Below, piece after piece: positions 27,729 through 36,770 of a stretch of DNA of 37,889 bases (positions are counted from its first letter, which is position 1; every line of letters starts with the position of its first letter). The translations under genes and the position numbers were made by a program. The stretch covers positions 1 to 37,889 of the forward strand of contig JAHQYM010000016.1 of assembly GCA_024421095.1 (NCBI GenBank), given 5' to 3'. A model generated the notes under the pieces. It searched no databases. It saw only the letters and a list, made by a program, of their open reading frames with translations, and was not told where the DNA came from. This stretch comes from Acidimicrobiia bacterium. GTDB taxonomy: Bacteria; Actinomycetota; Acidimicrobiia; Acidimicrobiales; Aldehydirespiratoraceae.

Positions 27729-29570
27729 TTAGCGTAAGCGGTTGTGGAATTGGGCGAGTAGCTTCAGTAGGGTTTCGAGGGTTACGCGGCCATTGTTGTA
27801 GTCGTAAACAGCGTTACGGATTTCGGTCAGAGTAACTGGCCGTTCGGTTATTGCGACGCGGGTGCCGTCGTCTTTTGGAGGCGGATCACCAGGAGGTGGC
27901 GGGTTATTACGCGGCGGTGGCGGATCGTCGCGCGGAGGCGGGTTATTACGCGGCGGTGGCGGATCGTTACGCGGTGGCGGGTCGTTGCTTGGTGTGATGT
28001 TTATGGTGACCGTAATTGTTGCCATCGGGAACAAAAAGTAGGGAACAAGGTCGCCTTGTGCATCTCTGGTTTTCCAATCGTATGCAGTTATTTCAATTTT
28101 GATTACTGGTTCGGTTTGGTGGTCCAGATTTGCGTTTTTCGCGACGGTTATTTGGCCGGTTTCGTTGTTGATATCAAATTTAGTACGATTTTTTCTTGGA
28201 AATTTTGAAGAGTACGCAAAATCGTAGTATACGGGGTAACGTACAAGTGTGCCGTACGGGTCGGTTGTCGCGAGGCGCGCGCCGACCGGTGTGCCTGCGG
28301 GTGACTTTTCAGGTACACTGCGCACAGCGTCTATCGTGTTGTCGTTGGACCGATAGTTCGAGAACAGCGACGAATAAAGTTCGATTGGGGGTTTCGACGG
28401 CGGATTCTCACGAATGATTGTAAAATAATAGCTCTGAGAATCGGTGAGGGGGGCCGGTGGCGGCAACCTATCCGCAATATTCACACCTAATTCGATCCTG
28501 TTGATGCCTACGTCAAGCGGTAAAACAATGCTTGGAACACCAGATGGTATAGGTTCTTGGAAAAAACTCACACAATGGTAGGTTGAGCAAGGTGCATCAC
28601 GATCGGTGCTTCTAACAAGCTTGTTGCCGTACACATCAATGTTGTAGGCCACTAACCTCAGCCATGCTTCGGGGTCGGTGGGTTCAGCGGTCAAAGTAGT
28701 TTGAGTGGTTTCGTATGGCACAACCGTGACATGATGCGTCACGTCCGACCGGAACCCTCGGATCAAAGAAAAGTCCGAGAACTCAATAGACTTGAGACTT
28801 AGGTCAGTCCCTGAATCGGCTATGTTGATCGTTACCGTTGTTTCAGTGGCGACTCCAGAACCTGTCGGGTCCAAAGCGGTAACCGTTACGGTAGCGGTGT
28901 TTGGTTCCGTTTCAAAATCACCTAGAGGGTAACTTTTCGGGACGCGGTTTACATACAATTCGCCGGTGTTCTCATCAATAGCAAAAATCTTGTCGTCGTT
29001 GTCTTTCAAACCATATACGATCCTGTCACCGTCTGGGTCTGTAGCAGTAATCCGATCAGCAAGAATCGGTTTCTGCAAGTAAACCGGACGATACAACTTT
29101 CGACCACTCCACCGGTGCTGGTCCCACACCTTTTCTGTAACAGTACGAACAATGTTGGAGCCTTCATCAAACACCGGACCATTGTTGGTGCCTCGAACGA
29201 CAGTCAACGAATACGTCTCCGACAGCGAACCGTCCTCAGCAACTACCGTCACAACCAACTGATTCGAACCAACACTAAGTTCCTTGAACCCGCTCAACGT
29301 TCCGGACGCGACTGGTACCCCATCCACAGCAACATTCGCGTTAGGATCGTTAGCAACGGGCACAGTTCTCAACCTCGTCACATAATGGGGCACTAAGATT
29401 CTGTAAGAAAACGTGTCCTGCGCAAAATTGAACCCCGAAACCGAAGGCGATAATACCAACCCATTGACATTGCCGCCGTTATGCACGCAACGGAATTGGC
29501 TCAAGACATTGTGGAGCGCAACATTAGCATCCCAGCACTGTATGACTTGTCGCAATCCGAGAGAACACAT
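27729..29570 (-). CDS. Cadherin-like surface protein with cadherin-like beta-sandwich domain, Pro-rich repeats and short C-terminal helical motif; probably 5'-truncated
   Basis: FNFAQDTFSYRILVPHYVTRLRTVPVANDPNANVAVDG, cadherin-like ITATDPDGDRIVYGLKDNDDKIFAIDENTGELYV, repeats RNNPPPRDDPPPP; no signal peptide. Confidence 0.65.
   Translation of the reverse strand: MCSLGLRQVIQCWDANVALHNVLSQFRCVHNGGNVNGLVLSPSVSGFNFAQDTFSYRILVPHYVTRLRTVPVANDPNANVAVDGVPVASGTLSGFKELSVGSNQLVVTVVAEDGSLSETYSLTVVRGTNNGPVFDEGSNIVRTVTEKVWDQHRWSGRKLYRPVYLQKPILADRITATDPDGDRIVYGLKDNDDKIFAIDENTGELYVNRVPKSYPLGDFETEPNTATVTVTALDPTGSGVATETTVTINIADSGTDLSLKSIEFSDFSLIRGFRSDVTHHVTVVPYETTQTTLTAEPTDPEAWLRLVAYNIDVYGNKLVRSTDRDAPCSTYHCVSFFQEPIPSGVPSIVLPLDVGINRIELGVNIADRLPPPAPLTDSQSYYFTIIRENPPSKPPIELYSSLFSNYRSNDNTIDAVRSVPEKSPAGTPVGARLATTDPYGTLVRYPVYYDFAYSSKFPRKNRTKFDINNETGQITVAKNANLDHQTEPVIKIEITAYDWKTRDAQGDLVPYFLFPMATITVTINITPSNDPPPRNDPPPPRNNPPPRDDPPPPRNNPPPPGDPPPKDDGTRVAITERPVTLTEIRNAVYDYNNGRVTLETLLKLLAQFHNRLR
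27880..27985 (-). repeat. Tandem repeats coding Pro-rich (D/N)PPP(P)R(N/D) units
   Basis: Repeated cgggttattacgcggcggtggcggatcg units. Confidence 0.85.
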
Positions 29571-29891
29571 TTAGCAACTTTGGTGTCGCTTGGAGAGCCG
29601 GCATCTGTGGCTGAAATCGCCAGAAATGCCGGCACACCCTACAGCACGACCCGCGATATACACAGACGTTTGCTTCTGTCTGGCTATGTGTCCTACCAAG
29701 GCAAACTGTCTAGTCTCACCAAATTGGTACCTGCCGATGTCATTAGGAAAATAGTGTTGGGCGAAGACGGGACCGTTAACCACGCGGATTACGCAACCAA
29801 CGAGATTCCGTGTCGGCAATGGATGCCTCGTTCTAAAGCGTATTGCGCGTTGCGAGAAGGCCATCTTGGACGGTGCCGTTCAAAGAAGTAA
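29481..29891 (+). CDS. Small winged-helix DNA-binding protein with Cys/His C-terminal motif
   Basis: LSQSERTHLATLVSLGEPASVAEIARNAGTPYSTTRDIHRRLLLSGYVSYQGK; tail CRQWMPRSKAYCALREGHLGRCRSKK. Confidence 0.6.
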   Translation: MHATELAQDIVERNISIPALYDLSQSERTHLATLVSLGEPASVAEIARNAGTPYSTTRDIHRRLLLSGYVSYQGKLSSLTKLVPADVIRKIVLGEDGTVNHADYATNEIPCRQWMPRSKAYCALREGHLGRCRSKK

Positions 29892-29932
29892 ATCCATCTA
29901 CGCCATCACTTTGTTGGCAGGGAGAGGCGAGG

Positions 29933-30451
29933 TCAATCCCAGAGCCAGCGGGTGGCGCACCTTGAGAACTCTTCGGGGGTCTCAATCATGCCGAAGGCAC
30001 GTTCGGGGAGCACCTCGAACGCGGCACCGCCGTACACGGCCTCCATCATCTCTTCTTTGGAAAAGCCAGCTTCAGACATGTCAGTGTCGCAGTACTTCTC
30101 TGCCCACGCAACGGCCAGCGGTTCGGCCTCGTCGCCCCTGACGCGCACCGCGCGCCCCTCCAAAGAAACGCACTCGACGGTGTCGGCCGTGGTGACGACG
30201 ACCTGATCGTTGGCCTCAATGTTGCGCACCTTGCGCGCCCCGACATCACAGCACATCCCGAAGCGTTCCCGCTCAGGCATCCAGACACCCCAGACGGGCA
30301 TCGAATGCGGCCGGCCCTCGGCGTTGGCGGTCACGAACCAGAAGTTTCGTTCGGCGAGCAGGCGCTGCTCCGCCCACGCCCAGTCAAGCAAACCGTCGGG
30401 GTCCTGGATGACACCATATCCAGACATATCGGGACGTGTACTGCGCGGCAC
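29933..30451 (-). CDS. Pyridoxamine 5'-phosphate oxidase (PPOX)/FMN- or F420-binding family protein
   Basis: RNFWFVTANAEGRPHSMPVWGVWMPERERFGMCCDVGARKVRNIEANDQVVVTT. Confidence 0.85.
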   Translation of the reverse strand: MPRSTRPDMSGYGVIQDPDGLLDWAWAEQRLLAERNFWFVTANAEGRPHSMPVWGVWMPERERFGMCCDVGARKVRNIEANDQVVVTTADTVECVSLEGRAVRVRGDEAEPLAVAWAEKYCDTDMSEAGFSKEEMMEAVYGGAAFEVLPERAFGMIETPEEFSRCATRWLWD

Positions 30452-30461
30452 CCGGCGAATT

Positions 30462-32096
30462 CTAGCGTCTCAGCTCGTCTCGGATGGATGCCACCAACGC
30501 GATCAGGTCTTGGATCGTTCCGTCTCTTGCGGTGCGTCGGACGGTGTAGCCGAGTGTTGAGTTGTCGTCGATGTGCTCTAAAACGTGTTTGACAGCTCGA
30601 TCTATGTTGAGACCGCGATCAAGTGGCAGGTTTTTCTGGCGAGAAGTCTGGCCGTTTGTTTCGGGAGTCCTGTCGGAGGGTGCGGCGGTGGCTGGCGGGG
30701 GTTCGAGGGTGTTGCCGGTTTTGCGGGAGCGGACTTCGGGACGGCGCTTGATGATGAGTGTTTGGCCGAAATCCGTTTGCACCCACTGCCAGGCGAAGTC
30801 CTTGCGGGGTGACCATAACATTTCTTCGTCAAGTTCCTTCACCGGGCCGAGTCCCTCCACGGCGAGTTGGCCATTGTCAGTTACCAGCGCATCGGCTTGG
30901 GTCTGCGGCGCAACCCATTCCAGCACGTCGGGATATTGGTGATTGTCGGTCTCGATACCCTGAGAAATTGCTGTCAGGCGATCTGCTTCATTAAGCAGGT
31001 AACTGTCGTCAAGAAGCTCTTCAAGGGGGTGCTTGCCTGGATGACAGGCCCCGAGCAAGGCACCGGCCATCGTGGCGATGGTGTCGGTGTCGGTTCCCAG
31101 TTCGTTGGCTGCGACCACCATTCCTTCATGGGGTTCGGGGGCCACCGTGGCCAACGCTGCGGCCGCAACGGGGGTGAGAATGCCACTGCCCTTTTGATGT
31201 TCCGCATAGAGATCAAGTTTCTTGCATAGCGCCTGGTAGACATCGGCGAGATCCTCTCCGCAGTTGATGGTAGTACTCGTTTGGTCGATGGCCTTGCATA
31301 GTTCGCTGACCGTTGTCTTCCACTGGTCGAGGAGCGTCTTGTTGGTTGACTGTTCCCAGATGCTAATCCAGTCACTGCTCAAGTTCTGATGCGATTTGAA
31401 CAGCGAGAGGGTACCGTCCAGTTTTCTTGCGATCTGCGAACACTCATCAAGGGTTGGCGGTGAACCGGTCCGCAAGCAGTGCGCCAGTGTTGCAGCGTGG
31501 AAGCATGCGCCGACGATTGCTCTTGGGTGGCTGTGGGTACAGATGCTGTCGGATATTACATCAGGCAGGTAAGCCTCTTCGAGGTCGGGAGATGCCCAGA
31601 CGTGGGGTTGGATCCGCATGGCGGCACCGTTTCCTCCGGCATCGTGCCAACCTTCGAACTTGTTGGCGTACCAAAGTGTGCTGTGTGTTGCGAGGTTCTT
31701 CGCGGCGGCTTTGGAGGCACGACCGCCGCCGAGCGCGTATGACGGCCAGACGGGCAGTTCCACTCGGGCAAAGGTGTCGACATCGAAACCGTGGTTGGTG
31801 ATTGAGCGGCTCACCGCCGTTCGGAGCTGAGTGTCGTCAGACCAGCACCCGACCGGGAGTTGCACGGTGACACCGCCCCGTCCGCCAACCCTGCGACTCC
31901 AAGGCATCAGCCGGTCGAGCGCTGCCCCCTTAGTCCTACGCCTCAGACCTTTTTCGTCCACCAGTTCGCTAATGAAACCGAGTGCATCACCATACGCGCC
32001 CCACAGCATCGAACCACGAGTTCGCGCAGCCCGGTCGGTGCCGGTGTCATGGAAGAGGTTTACTTGTTCCATCGAGTCTGGGGTAGTTGCGTTCAC
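30462..32096 (-). CDS. ADP-ribosylglycohydrolase (DraG/ARH family) with about 130-aa C-terminal extension; candidate antitoxin
   Basis: MLWGAYGDALGFISEL, GCWSDDTQL (metal-binding DDT), NGAAMRIQPHVW, ELGTDTDTIATMAGALLGA; GTGA overlap with the upstream gene. Confidence 0.88.
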   Translation of the reverse strand: MNATTPDSMEQVNLFHDTGTDRAARTRGSMLWGAYGDALGFISELVDEKGLRRRTKGAALDRLMPWSRRVGGRGGVTVQLPVGCWSDDTQLRTAVSRSITNHGFDVDTFARVELPVWPSYALGGGRASKAAAKNLATHSTLWYANKFEGWHDAGGNGAAMRIQPHVWASPDLEEAYLPDVISDSICTHSHPRAIVGACFHAATLAHCLRTGSPPTLDECSQIARKLDGTLSLFKSHQNLSSDWISIWEQSTNKTLLDQWKTTVSELCKAIDQTSTTINCGEDLADVYQALCKKLDLYAEHQKGSGILTPVAAAALATVAPEPHEGMVVAANELGTDTDTIATMAGALLGACHPGKHPLEELLDDSYLLNEADRLTAISQGIETDNHQYPDVLEWVAPQTQADALVTDNGQLAVEGLGPVKELDEEMLWSPRKDFAWQWVQTDFGQTLIIKRRPEVRSRKTGNTLEPPPATAAPSDRTPETNGQTSRQKNLPLDRGLNIDRAVKHVLEHIDDNSTLGYTVRRTARDGTIQDLIALVASIRDELRR

Positions 32097-32779
32097 TTAA
32101 AAGCCTCCGGTGCGATGGCAACGTTGGGAGCGTGACGCGGGAAGTTGGCCAGTGCCGCTTCTACGGTGTCGCATGTCTCATCATCCCCAACGATAATCGA
32201 CTCGAGATGGTCAAGGGAGAGCGCAGACGGATAGAGGACTTCGGCCTGTTGGTCGGTGGGTTGGTTCGGCTCTCGCTCACTGCGAGTGCTTTCGCGACCC
32301 AGGTACCCAGGGACCATTGAGGCGAACATCTGATCGAAGCCTTGAAGCCCCGCGTGACGATGGGCGGTTGAGTAGGCGTTGTTGGTTGTGCAGAACACAA
32401 CGCCAGGGTCACCCAGGATCTGCGGGTTGAAATCAAGGATCACCCATTCGGCCTCTGCACGCCATCTCCTCGACGCCTCGAACATCCATACGTTAATACT
32501 GGTTACGGAGAGGTTGATATACCCGTGCCAGCGCCGGTCCCGGCTTCTGTCAACCGCGTTTTCTTCGTACACATGTCTTAGTCGAACGTCCTCCGGGAGA
32601 TGCCTTCGAGCTTTGACTGCGGAACTGTCGAGAATGCCGACGAGTCCGGGGCGGGCACGGGTGAAATGAAGGATGCTGGTGATGCCACGTTCAACAGCAG
32701 CATTGACCACCTCGGGACGGCGTGGCTCGCTCTGCAATTCTGCCTCAGATTGAGGGACCGCTTCGGGTTCCCAACTCAT
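32093..32779 (-). CDS. DarT-like (DUF4433) DNA ADP-ribosyltransferase toxin candidate
   Basis: RGITSILHFTRARPGLVGIL, DRSRDRRWHGYINLSVTSINVWMF, EWVILDFNPQILGDPGVVFCTTNNAYS, and QAEVLYPSAL with candidate catalytic Glu180. Confidence 0.82.
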   Translation of the reverse strand: MSWEPEAVPQSEAELQSEPRRPEVVNAAVERGITSILHFTRARPGLVGILDSSAVKARRHLPEDVRLRHVYEENAVDRSRDRRWHGYINLSVTSINVWMFEASRRWRAEAEWVILDFNPQILGDPGVVFCTTNNAYSTAHRHAGLQGFDQMFASMVPGYLGRESTRSEREPNQPTDQQAEVLYPSALSLDHLESIIVGDDETCDTVEAALANFPRHAPNVAIAPEAFK

Positions 32780-34194
32780 GGTGTCTGCACCTTGACAAGC
32801 TCATAGGTCGAAGGGTTGAGCAACCCAACCAAGGACGACTCCTCACCTGGCTTGTAACCGATCATGACTGACTTGCGGGCGCGCCCGATAGCCATCGCTA
32901 ACATGCGGCGCAGTCGGTCGAGGTCTGCATCACCGTCTTCTGGGCCGTGCGGTGTGACCTCTTGGCTGAGGCCGGGAAGCAGCACATGGTCGAACTCAAG
33001 ACCCTTGGCCGAGTGGATAGTACAGAGGGCGACGGCCTCAGGGCCCGCAGGCCACTCGTTCTCACGAGTCAACTCGCAGAACGCTATCCCCCGACTTTGA
33101 AGAGCTTTCCGCGCTTCGCTGAACCATCCGCCGCCGCGAGGTTGGAGGATGGCGATGGACTCCGTCCAGAAGTCGGTGATCTGCGTGAGACGATCCAGCA
33201 TGACTTGGAGTTGATGGCTGTACCTGCCCTCGACGACCAAAGGGGTTGCACCCGAGCGACTACACGCAGTGAAGTCTGGTACCGTTCCGTCGTCCTCTGC
33301 TGGGAGTCCATCAACGAGGGGAATGGCGAAGGCAGCGATGGACTCGGTGTTGCGATAGTTCTCTCTGAGCGTGTGGATGATCTCGGGTCGGGCAGTTATG
33401 TCCACCTCGCGCCATGTGAAATACCGAGGATAGATGCGCTGCATGGCATCAATGATGAAGGTGGTGTTGTGGGAGTCCTGAAGGTGTCGGGTAACTGCCC
33501 GAACCTGATTGGCAGAGAAGTCCTGCGTTTCGTCCACGATCACAACGTCGTAGCTGACCCCAGGTTGAGTGTCCGCCGCGAGCACTGCGAGGTCGTTCCA
33601 GTCGATTAGACCGCGCTTGATCTTGGATTGCTCGTAGGCCGGGAGCACATCTCGTAGCAGTTGCTCTCTGAGCGGACGGTCAACCCGGGGACTGAGTCCT
33701 CGGCCCTGCCGGCGTACGGTGAGGTACTCGGCGCGGTTCTCGGGGGCGAAGCGGCCAAGGATGTAGGCCACTTCGTCGGCGAAGAAGTCGTGCTTCCCCG
33801 CAGTGGCAAAAGATTGCAGGAGTGGGCGAAGCATGGCCGATTCCTGATCGCGGCCGGCGATGTCAATATCCCCCACAATCGTCCTGGCCCAGCGAGCGAA
33901 AGTACTGATAGTTAGATCCAGCGCATCATCGTTCGGCACACAGTTGCGGGCAAGTTCAGAAATGTAGCCTTTGAGAGTGCGGTTGAAAGTGAGCACCAGC
34001 ACACGCACCGGCGCTTCGTGTCCATGACGTTGCCGCCGCTTGAGTCGAACCGTTACGAGTTCGCGAAGGCACCGCAAGGCAGTTGTGGTCTTACCACTGC
34101 CGGCCGCACCTCTGATGATTCGATATCCAGGTTTGATATCTCCAATGATCTTCAGTTGCTCATCGGTGGGCTCAACATCCGACAATATCCTCAT
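32776..34194 (-). CDS. UvrD/Rep-like superfamily I DNA helicase
   Basis: Walker A GAAGSGKTTTALRCL, DEXX VIVDETQDF, LRENYRNT, CTIHSAKGLEFDHVLLPG, MAIGRARKSVMIGY; ATGA overlap with DarT-like gene. Confidence 0.93.
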   Translation of the reverse strand: MRILSDVEPTDEQLKIIGDIKPGYRIIRGAAGSGKTTTALRCLRELVTVRLKRRQRHGHEAPVRVLVLTFNRTLKGYISELARNCVPNDDALDLTISTFARWARTIVGDIDIAGRDQESAMLRPLLQSFATAGKHDFFADEVAYILGRFAPENRAEYLTVRRQGRGLSPRVDRPLREQLLRDVLPAYEQSKIKRGLIDWNDLAVLAADTQPGVSYDVVIVDETQDFSANQVRAVTRHLQDSHNTTFIIDAMQRIYPRYFTWREVDITARPEIIHTLRENYRNTESIAAFAIPLVDGLPAEDDGTVPDFTACSRSGATPLVVEGRYSHQLQVMLDRLTQITDFWTESIAILQPRGGGWFSEARKALQSRGIAFCELTRENEWPAGPEAVALCTIHSAKGLEFDHVLLPGLSQEVTPHGPEDGDADLDRLRRMLAMAIGRARKSVMIGYKPGEESSLVGLLNPSTYELVKVQTP

Positions 34195-34476
34195 CTACGA
34201 CTCCCCATGTTGTCGTCCCCACAGTATGGCGACACATGGTCTTAACGATAGCAGTCACAGAACCTTAAAGGGCTACCAATCTTCGATAGGAGAGCGGTCG
34301 GCTAGACTCCATAGGCTCGCGTCCGAGGATTTGGCCCAAGCAGTCTCGGACCGCGCTCTTAGCAGAAAGTGACGGTCGTCGCCAGCCGTTCGCTGGAGTG
34401 AAACTAAAAGTCGTTGACGCAGTCCGAGACCTCTGGATCGCCGCGGCGGGTTACTCAAACGCAACCACCGATAGAG

Positions 34477-34979
34477 CTTGACATGCTTCTCGATCTCGCG
34501 CTCGCTCTTGACCATGCGCAGGCCGCGGATGATGTTGGTCGCGTCGACAAAGCCGCCCACCATCGACCGCAGCCGGTCGAGGTCGCGCAAGGGCATGCGG
34601 ACATGGGTCTCGGACCCCGTCGGCAAGCCGACCGGGCCCTTCGGGGCGACCTCTGCAATGCGTCGGCGAGCAGGGTGACACCATCATCGTCAGGGCATGA
34701 CGACGACCATGTGCACACATCGTCGATCCAGGTGTCAGACGTTGTGGCTTCACTGATGCTGGGAATGACCGAGATCGGCTTGCCTGCCGACGGGACGACC
34801 ATGAACCAGGGCCGTGTCGGGCTCTGCCAGAAAGGGATGTGGAATCCAGTGAAGTAGCGGACCTCGGGTTCGGTGCAGACTAGGACCGCCGCGATTTGGC
34901 GTTCGGCCATCTGTGCTTGACAGCGCCGGGTTCGTTCGGAGAACTCTTCGACTGGCAAGCCTCGCTCAGAACTCAACAC
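34477..34979 (-). pseudogene. M24 peptidase/creatinase-family gene remnant (N-terminal domain only, frameshifted)
   Basis: RTRRCQAQMAERQIAAVLVCTEPEVRYFTGFHIPFWQSPTRPWFMVVPSAGKPI in one frame, then GSETHVRMPLRDLDRLRSMVGGFVDATNIIRGLRMVKSEREIEKHVK in another; catalytic domain missing. Confidence 0.75.
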
Positions 34980-35020
34980 GCACCTCTTGTTGTTCGCGGA
35001 TCCGACTGTATCCTGAGCCG

Positions 35021-36249
35021 GTGATTTCGCGGTTGCCGCTCGACCAGATCCGCAGGGACACTCCTGGAGTCGACCATGTCCTGCACTTCAACAACGCAGG
35101 TGCCGCGCTGCCACCCCGGGTCGTGCTCTCCACGGTTGTCGAGCATCTTGAACGCGAGGCAACCATCGGTGGTTACGAGGCCGCAGCCGAAGCGGCAGAC
35201 CGTTTCGCAGCCGTCCATACGTCGCTCGCCCGATTTATCGGCGCGCAATCCCACCAGATGGCCATGGTCGAGAACGCCACACGCGCCTGGGACATGGCGG
35301 TCTACGGCTACCCCTTTGTGACGGGCGACCGGGTTCTTACCAGTCGAGCAGAGTAGGTCAGCAACGTCATCGCCCTGCTGCAGTTGCAGAATCGACACGG
35401 CATCGAAGTGGTGCTCATTGAGGACGACGAACACGGTCAGATCGATCTTCAACACCTGGAGGCTGAACTGGCCCGGGGCGCGGCCATGGTGGCCATGACG
35501 CACGCGCCGACCAACGGAGGATTGATCAATCCCGCCGAGGCGGTGGGCGGCCTCTGCAAGCAGTACGACGTGTTCTATGTGCTCGACGCCTGCCAGTCCG
35601 CGGGGCAGGTGCCGCTTAATGTCGGCCGCATCGGTTGCGATGTTCTGTCGGGGACGGGCCGCAAGTACCTGCGAGGCCCGCGTGGCACCGTTTCCTGTAT
35701 GCGGGACCACGGGCATCGGAACGTATTGAATCTCCGTTCTTGGATCTCCACGCCGCAGCCTGGACTGCAGACACGACCTGCGAGATTCGCCCTGGCGCTC
35801 GCCGCTTCGAGAGCTGGGAAGCGAACTACGCCGACAGACTTGGTCTCGGTGCCGCCGTCGATTACGCCCTCGAGTTGAGCATTGAAGCAACGTCAGATCG
35901 TCTCTGCGAACTCGCTGCGGACCTGCGCGACTCGCTCACAGCACTCGACGGTGTCTCGGTGCATGACAAGGGAGCGACACGAGGCGGAATCGTCACGTTC
36001 ACGGTCGACGGTGTCGATTCCGTCGATGTGCAGGCGCAACTGCTGTCGCAGCGCATCAACACGGCGGTCGCCCCTGCCGGCCATGCCCGCCTCGACTTGC
36101 CGCACCGTGGCCTGCCCTCGCTGGTGCGTGCCTCGCTGCACTACTACAACACAGTTGAGGAGACCACCCGCTTCGTCGATGCCGTACACCGCCTACGCCG
36201 TCGCCTCGCAGCAGTTCGCCGTAGCCGTTCGCAGCGACCGCGCCACTGA
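35021..36249 (+). pseudogene. Class V aminotransferase (cysteine desulfurase-like), disrupted by an in-frame TAG and a frameshift
   Basis: DHVLHFNNAGAALPPRVV...ENATRAWDMAVYGYPF...SRAE*VSNVIALLQ (stop at 35354-35356); frame changes near 35690 at RGPRGT/GFLYAG. Confidence 0.85.
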
Positions 36250-36376
36250 GCAAGGCCCTGTCCTGCTCGGACACAAACTTGAGGTCCGCCCGGCTCAATT
36301 CGTCGCGATGAATCGCTCCTCGGTTGCGATACCTGCTGACATTCGCCAAGTCCGCCTCGCGACCCGTGCCGGCCCA

Positions 36377-36769
36377 TCAAGCTGGGGCGATGGGTTCGAC
36401 TCCGTTGGCCAGTGCTCCCTCGGCGAGGCGTTGGTCGTAGGTCACCAGACCCTCTAAGTCATCGCCGAGACAGAGTGCGGACGCGAGGTGAATCGCGTCC
36501 AATGAACGCAGGTCAGCAGGTTGGAGCCGTCCGGCCTCTTCGAACACTGCCGTTGTGACCTCCACGAGAATCACTGATTCCAATACCTCGCGTGCGAGCA
36601 GTGCGCGATCAGGAACGACCCTCCGCACGGCTCGCATCAATTCGGTCCGCGCCAGGTCCGAGGCGACAAGGTCTCGGTCCGCACTCTCAATCCACGCACG
36701 AAGGGCCGCTGTCTCGGGTTCGGCAACCACCAACTTCACCAGTGCCGACGTGTCGAGATAGAACGCCAC
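36377..36769 (-). CDS. vapC: PIN-domain toxin (VapC family)
   Basis: MAFYLDTSALVKLVVAEPET; DLARTELMRAV; LRSLDAIHLASAL; LVTYDQRLAEGA. Confidence 0.92.
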   Translation of the reverse strand: MAFYLDTSALVKLVVAEPETAALRAWIESADRDLVASDLARTELMRAVRRVVPDRALLAREVLESVILVEVTTAVFEEAGRLQPADLRSLDAIHLASALCLGDDLEGLVTYDQRLAEGALANGVEPIAPA

Positions 36770-36770
36770 C

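Noticed and set aside
32947-33609. 220-aa plus-strand ORF
   Set aside because: Antisense to the SF1 helicase with intact motifs
35354-35356. TAG read as pyrrolysine, or other recoding
   Set aside because: Position fits a mutated Tyr codon, a frameshift follows downstream, and no pyl machinery is visible
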